Below, one piece after another: positions 61,296 through 64,000 of a DNA stretch of 64,000 nucleotides. The stretch is from Micromonospora rhizosphaerae (GTDB lineage: Bacteria; Actinomycetota; Actinomycetes; Mycobacteriales; Micromonosporaceae), in assembly GCF_900091465.1 (NCBI RefSeq), contig NZ_FMHV01000002.1, positions 4,340,001 to 4,404,000 on the forward strand, written 5' to 3'. Under the pieces are notes generated by a model. It did no database searches, had not been told where the DNA came from, and worked only from the letters and a program-made list of their open reading frames with translations. Both the position numbers and the translations under genes were made by a program. Within the stretch, counting starts at the first letter, position 1. Each line of letters begins with the position of its first letter.

Positions 61296-62116
61296 TGCTG
61301 CTCACCTGGCTCTACGTGCCCGGCGACCGGCCGGACCGGTTCGCCAAGGCGGTCGCCTCCGGCGCCGACGCGGTCATCCTCGACCTGGAGGACGCCGTCG
61401 TCGCCGGGCGCAAGGCGTACGCCCGCGCGGCCGTCGCCGAGTTCCTCGCCGAGTCGCATTCAGTGCCGGTCCAGGTCCGGGTCAACGAGCTGACCGGCCC
61501 GGACGTCGACGCCGACCTGGCCGCCGTCGCCGGCGCGCCCGGGCTGGCCGGGCTGCGACTGCCCAAGGTGGAGTCCCCGGAGACCGTCGGGGCGCTCGCC
61601 GCCCGGATCGACGCCCCGCTGCACCCGCTGATCGAGTCCGCCGTCGGGCTGGAGGCCGCGTACCCGATCGCCACCGCGCACCCGGCGGTGGCCTCGCTCG
61701 GGCTGGGGGAGGCCGACCTCCGCTCCGACCTGGGCGTCGTCGACGACGACGGCCTGCTCTGGGCGCGCGGCCGCATGGTGGTCGCGGCTCGCGCGGCCGG
61801 CCTGCCGCCGCCCGCCATGTCGGTGTACGCGAACGTCGCCGACCTGGACGGGCTGGCCGCCTCCTGCGCGGTCGGCCGGCGGCTTGGCTTTCTTGGCCGG
61901 GCGGCCATCCACCCGCGTCAGCTCCCGGTGATTACGGAGTCTTTCCGGCCGGGCGAGCGGGAGGTGGCCCGGGCGCGGGAACTGCTCGTCGCGGTCGCCG
62001 ACGCGCAGACCCGCGACTCCGGCACGGCGGTGCTCCCCGACGGCCGGTTCGCGGACCGGGCGATGGTGGCCGCCGCCCGCCGCGTCGTCGACCTGGCCGC
62101 CCACTACGCCACCTGA
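61295..62116 (+). CDS. HpcH/HpaI-family CitE-type CoA-ester lyase
   Basis: A 273-residue CitE-like enzyme. It begins LTWLYVPGDRPDRFAKAVASGADAVILDLEDAV (about residues 3-35), the family's substrate-binding region, followed by VQVRVNEL, GLRLPKVESPETV, IESAVGLEAAYPIA and LGEADLRSDLG with the metal-binding Glu/Asp. Homologues split citryl-, malyl- or citramalyl-CoA. The gene is last in the operon; its ATG overlaps the CoA-transferase stop. It overlaps the convergent DUF1772 pseudogene by 13 nt. Confidence 0.92.
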   Translation: MLLTWLYVPGDRPDRFAKAVASGADAVILDLEDAVVAGRKAYARAAVAEFLAESHSVPVQVRVNELTGPDVDADLAAVAGAPGLAGLRLPKVESPETVGALAARIDAPLHPLIESAVGLEAAYPIATAHPAVASLGLGEADLRSDLGVVDDDGLLWARGRMVVAARAAGLPPPAMSVYANVADLDGLAASCAVGRRLGFLGRAAIHPRQLPVITESFRPGEREVARARELLVAVADAQTRDSGTAVLPDGRFADRAMVAAARRVVDLAAHYAT

Positions 62117-62566
62117 CCGCGCCCGGCGCCGCGGCGATGCACGGACGCGGCCAGCCGGCCGGTGGGGTCCAGCCCCTTGATCTGCGCGTTGATCGGTACG
62201 TTGCCGAGCCGGGTGACCAGGAAGGAGGTCAGGACCAGGCCGCCGGCGATGGCGGTCAGGCGACGGGCCACCCCGCGGGAGAGCACGGCGAGAAGGGTGC
62301 AGCTCACCATCGCCAGCGCCATCGTGGTCTGCATGACCGGGCCGTTCATCCTCATCAGGCCCGTGTGGAAGGTGAGCCGAACGTCGAGTGGCACCGCCTT
62401 GCAAGGTCTGCGCCACGTTCACCGCGCCGTAGCCGAACGCGCCCGCCAACAGCCCGGTGCTGAACAGGGCGAGGGATTCGACGGCCCGCCGGTGCCGGCT
62501 GGCCCGGTCGTCGTCGCGCCCGGTGGCGGCGCCGTCGACTGAGGTGGGGCCCACCGGCCAGGTCAC
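62104..62566 (-). pseudogene. DUF1772 (anthrone oxygenase-like) membrane protein, frameshifted
   Basis: Two frames together encode a DUF1772 protein. The first frame gives ALFSTGLLAGAFGYGAVNVAQT and then breaks. The next frame continues VPLDVRLTFHTGLMRMNGPVMQTTMALAM...VTRLGNVPINAQIKG. The break lies near 62400, where one extra base (or two missing) separates ACC from TGC-AAG-GCG-GTG. The total of 463 nt is one base over 154 codons, close to the family's usual length. GTG 62566 overlaps the SnoaL-like stop, so the gene was part of that operon. It may be a true recent pseudogene or a sequencing error. Confidence 0.75.
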
Positions 62567-62961
62567 CGGAGCTTCTCCCTCCCGGGCGTCCGGGTGAGCT
62601 GGTCGACCCGGCGCAGCCTGCCGTCCGGTGCAAGCTCCCCGAACATGTGGATCTCGTTGACGATCACCCGGCCGCGCATCACTGACCTCAGGGTGTAGCG
62701 GGCGGCCACCCGGTCGCCGCAGACCAGGGTGTCGTGGATGTCGAGGTCGCAGCTGGTCACCCTTCGGCGGGCGGGACGGGCGTGTGCCATCAGGCGCTCG
62801 CGATCGAGATGGATTCCGTCGGTGTACCAGGCGATGTCGTGGGTGTGGTACCGATCCATCACGACGCCCGGCTCCTCGTCGCCGAAGGCCATCTCCTGTA
62901 CGTACGACCGCAGATAGCCGGCCAGGTCGGTGCCCGGGGTGGGGCCTGCTTCGGTTCCCAT
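62563..62961 (-). CDS. SnoaL/NTF2-like protein
   Basis: A 132-residue alpha+beta-barrel protein. An N-terminal helix (GYLRSYVQEMAFGDEEPGVVMDRYH) is followed by strands VTSCDLDIHDTLVCGDRVAARYTLRSVMRGRVIVNEIHMFGEL, the SnoaL pattern. It may bind or isomerise a small hydrophobic compound. GGAGAAG lies before the ATG. It is divergent from a TetR regulator and co-transcribed with the broken DUF1772 gene. Confidence 0.82.
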   Translation of the reverse strand: MGTEAGPTPGTDLAGYLRSYVQEMAFGDEEPGVVMDRYHTHDIAWYTDGIHLDRERLMAHARPARRRVTSCDLDIHDTLVCGDRVAARYTLRSVMRGRVIVNEIHMFGELAPDGRLRRVDQLTRTPGREKLR

Positions 62962-62976
62962 CGCGCTTCTCCGATT

Positions 62977-63010
62977 CGCTTATCCCTGACGACGATGTAA
63001 AGGCTAAGCG
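62977..63010. promoter_or_regulatory. Inverted repeat in the TetR divergon
   Basis: CGCTTATCC (62977-62985) and GGCTAAGCG (63002-63010) are inverted repeats with one mismatch, separated by 16 nt between the divergent SnoaL-like and TetR genes. This is a candidate operator for the TetR protein. TAGCCT (63018-63023) lies 8 nt before the TetR GTG as a leaderless -10. Confidence 0.45.
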
Positions 63011-63031
63011 CGTTCGGTAGCCTTGACAACC

Positions 63032-63622
63032 GTGTCCGAGCAAACTTCTCCAGAGCGACGGCGACGCGTCCGTGCGGAGGCCCGGCGGAGCGTCTCCGCG
63101 ATCCTCGACGCCGCGATTCGAGTCCTCGGGGAACGACCGCAGGCGTCCATGGAGGAGATCGCTGCGGCGGCCGGGCTGTCCCGGCAGACCGTCTACGCGC
63201 ACTTCCCGTCGCGGGACGCGCTCGTCGCCGCCGTGTTCCAACGGATGACCGACGACGCCATCGCCGCCATGGACGCCGCCGACCTCGACGAGGGGCCGGC
63301 GCCGGCCGCGCTGCTGCGCCTGCTCGACGCCGGCTGGCGTACCATCCAGCGGTTTCCCATGTTGCAGGTCGACACCGGGTCGGCCGACCCCGACCTGCAC
63401 GGACCCGTCGTCGACCGGCTCCTGCGCCTGATCGAGCGGGGACAGCGGTCCGGCGAGTTCGACGCGCAGGCATCGCCCGGCTGGCTCATCGCCGCGACCA
63501 TCGCCCTCGGCCATGCGGCCGGGGCGGAGGCCGCCGCCGGCCGAATGTCCGCGGATGACGCCGCCGCCGCCCTCCGGGCCAGCATCCTGCGGGTGTACGG
63601 CGCGCGGCCGCCCACCCGGTGA
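63032..63622 (+). CDS. TetR-family transcriptional regulator
   Basis: A 196-residue TetR regulator. The HTH reads ILDAAIRVLGERPQASMEEIAAAAGLSRQTVYAHFPSRDALVAAVF (about residues 24-69). The C-terminal ligand domain is helical with no recognised specificity. GTG 63032 is chosen from the leaderless -10 box; a TTG 9 nt upstream is in frame. It is divergent from the SnoaL-like gene and probably represses it. Confidence 0.9.
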   Translation: MSEQTSPERRRRVRAEARRSVSAILDAAIRVLGERPQASMEEIAAAAGLSRQTVYAHFPSRDALVAAVFQRMTDDAIAAMDAADLDEGPAPAALLRLLDAGWRTIQRFPMLQVDTGSADPDLHGPVVDRLLRLIERGQRSGEFDAQASPGWLIAATIALGHAAGAEAAAGRMSADDAAAALRASILRVYGARPPTR

Positions 63623-63716
63623 CCGCTGGCCTCGGCGGCGTCAGCGCAGAGCCGCCTTCCGGTCCTTGGCGGCGCGCCGTACGCTGACCCGACCGCCAGC
63701 GGGGAGTGGAGTCGGC

Positions 63717-64000
63717 ATGGGGGAGCAGCAGCCACGGGTAAACCGGCGGACGGTCCTCGTGACCGCCAGTGGCCTCGCCCTGGCGGGCGTGGGCATCCCC
63801 GCCAGCATGGCCGCTTCCTCCGACCCATCGCCCCCGGTCTGGGCCCGCGGGCGCCGTCCGATCAGCATGGCGATGCACATCCACGGGTCGTTCAGCGAGG
63901 GCATCGCCAGCTACGCGGCGCATCTGGATCAGGCCAGCCGCACCGACGTCGACGTCATCTGGTGGACCGACCACGACTTCCGGGTCGCCGCGCACGACCA
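63717..64000 (+). CDS. Secreted PHP-domain-like protein, partial
   Basis: The first 94 codons only; the gene runs off the right edge. The N-terminus is NRRTVLVTASGLALAGVGIPASMAA, a twin-arginine-like signal peptide (to about residue 34). The mature start HIHGSFSEGIASYAAHLDQA and IWWTDHDF match the first metal-binding motifs of PHP phosphoesterases (HxH and the TDHD segment). It may hydrolyse an extracellular phosphoester. ATG 63717 is supported by the signal peptide. Confidence 0.75.
   Translation, partial: MGEQQPRVNRRTVLVTASGLALAGVGIPASMAASSDPSPPVWARGRRPISMAMHIHGSFSEGIASYAAHLDQASRTDVDVIWWTDHDFRVAAHD

Noticed and set aside
50440..62116. Nitrogenase-type DraG regulation as the role of the ARH proteins
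   Set aside because: No nitrogenase or DraT gene is present, and the genes are in a sugar-import operon.
61460..63514. A 684-codon minus-strand frame across the SnoaL and TetR genes
   Set aside because: Only its short stretch around 62400-62566 is coding (the first part of the DUF1772 gene). The rest is a shadow of the CitE, SnoaL and TetR genes.
1..64000. CRISPR array, tRNA, rRNA or prophage
   Set aside because: No regularly spaced repeats, no cloverleaf-like sequence with a CCA-type end and no structural phage genes were seen on reading the window.

Overview
The window is 64 kb of very GC-rich DNA. It has dense, often overlapping genes, many GTG starts and many apparently leaderless genes (a -10 box 6-8 nt before the start codon). 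This points to a chromosomal segment of a filamentous actinobacterium, most likely a Micromonospora relative. The genus is an inference from gene style and neighbourhood. No rRNA, tRNA, CRISPR array or prophage was recognised.

Layout. 1-8437 (minus strand) is an operon for uptake and rescue of cell-wall muropeptide sugars: a peptide-type ABC importer (binding lipoprotein, two permeases, two ATPases) with murQ and anmK between the permease and ATPase genes. A solo TnpB insertion element sits between the two ATPase genes. A divergent AmiE-like serine hydrolase (8620) probably belongs to the same pathway. 9806-16181 holds an M48 metalloprotease, a diacylglycerol-kinase-like lipid kinase, a GNAT acetyltransferase, a DUF427 protein and a Bcr/CflA drug exporter. 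16240-19249 has an L,D-transpeptidase beside an IS607-type element (serine recombinase plus a TnpB without its zinc ribbon). 19316-27145 has a SigE-type sigma factor with a membrane partner, folE with a ferredoxin reductase, a cysteine-rich HTH regulator, and small housekeeping or unknown genes. 27281-32710 is a small exopolysaccharide locus (membrane glycosyltransferase, phosphoglycosyl transferase, asparagine synthetase homologue, WecG/TagA glycosyltransferase). 32882-50119 is a mixed stretch: PARG-like macrodomain enzyme, SOS-regulated DNA polymerase IV, glutamate-synthase-like protein, glycogen-debranching-type glycosidase, FetB-like permease, PP2C phosphatase and a Tat-exported PGRP amidase.

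The most interesting system is the operon at 50440-62116 (plus strand). A LacI-type regulator with three near-identical operators (one inside its own coding sequence) leads a run of ten genes, most of them overlapping. They encode a sugar-type ABC importer without its own ATPase, two different ADP-ribosylglycohydrolase (ARH/DraG) family proteins, a ribokinase-family kinase, a TIM-barrel glycosidase-like protein fused to a degenerate formylglycine-generating-enzyme domain, a class III CoA-transferase and a CitE-type lyase. My hypothesis is that it imports a ribosylated (or otherwise glycosylated) small molecule, cleaves it with ARH-type hydrolases, phosphorylates the sugar and processes the acid part through CoA chemistry. 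The pathway is inferred from gene content, and I do not recognise it as a described one.

The end of the window has a TetR divergon with a SnoaL-like gene and a frameshifted DUF1772 gene, then the start of a secreted PHP-domain protein cut by the window edge.
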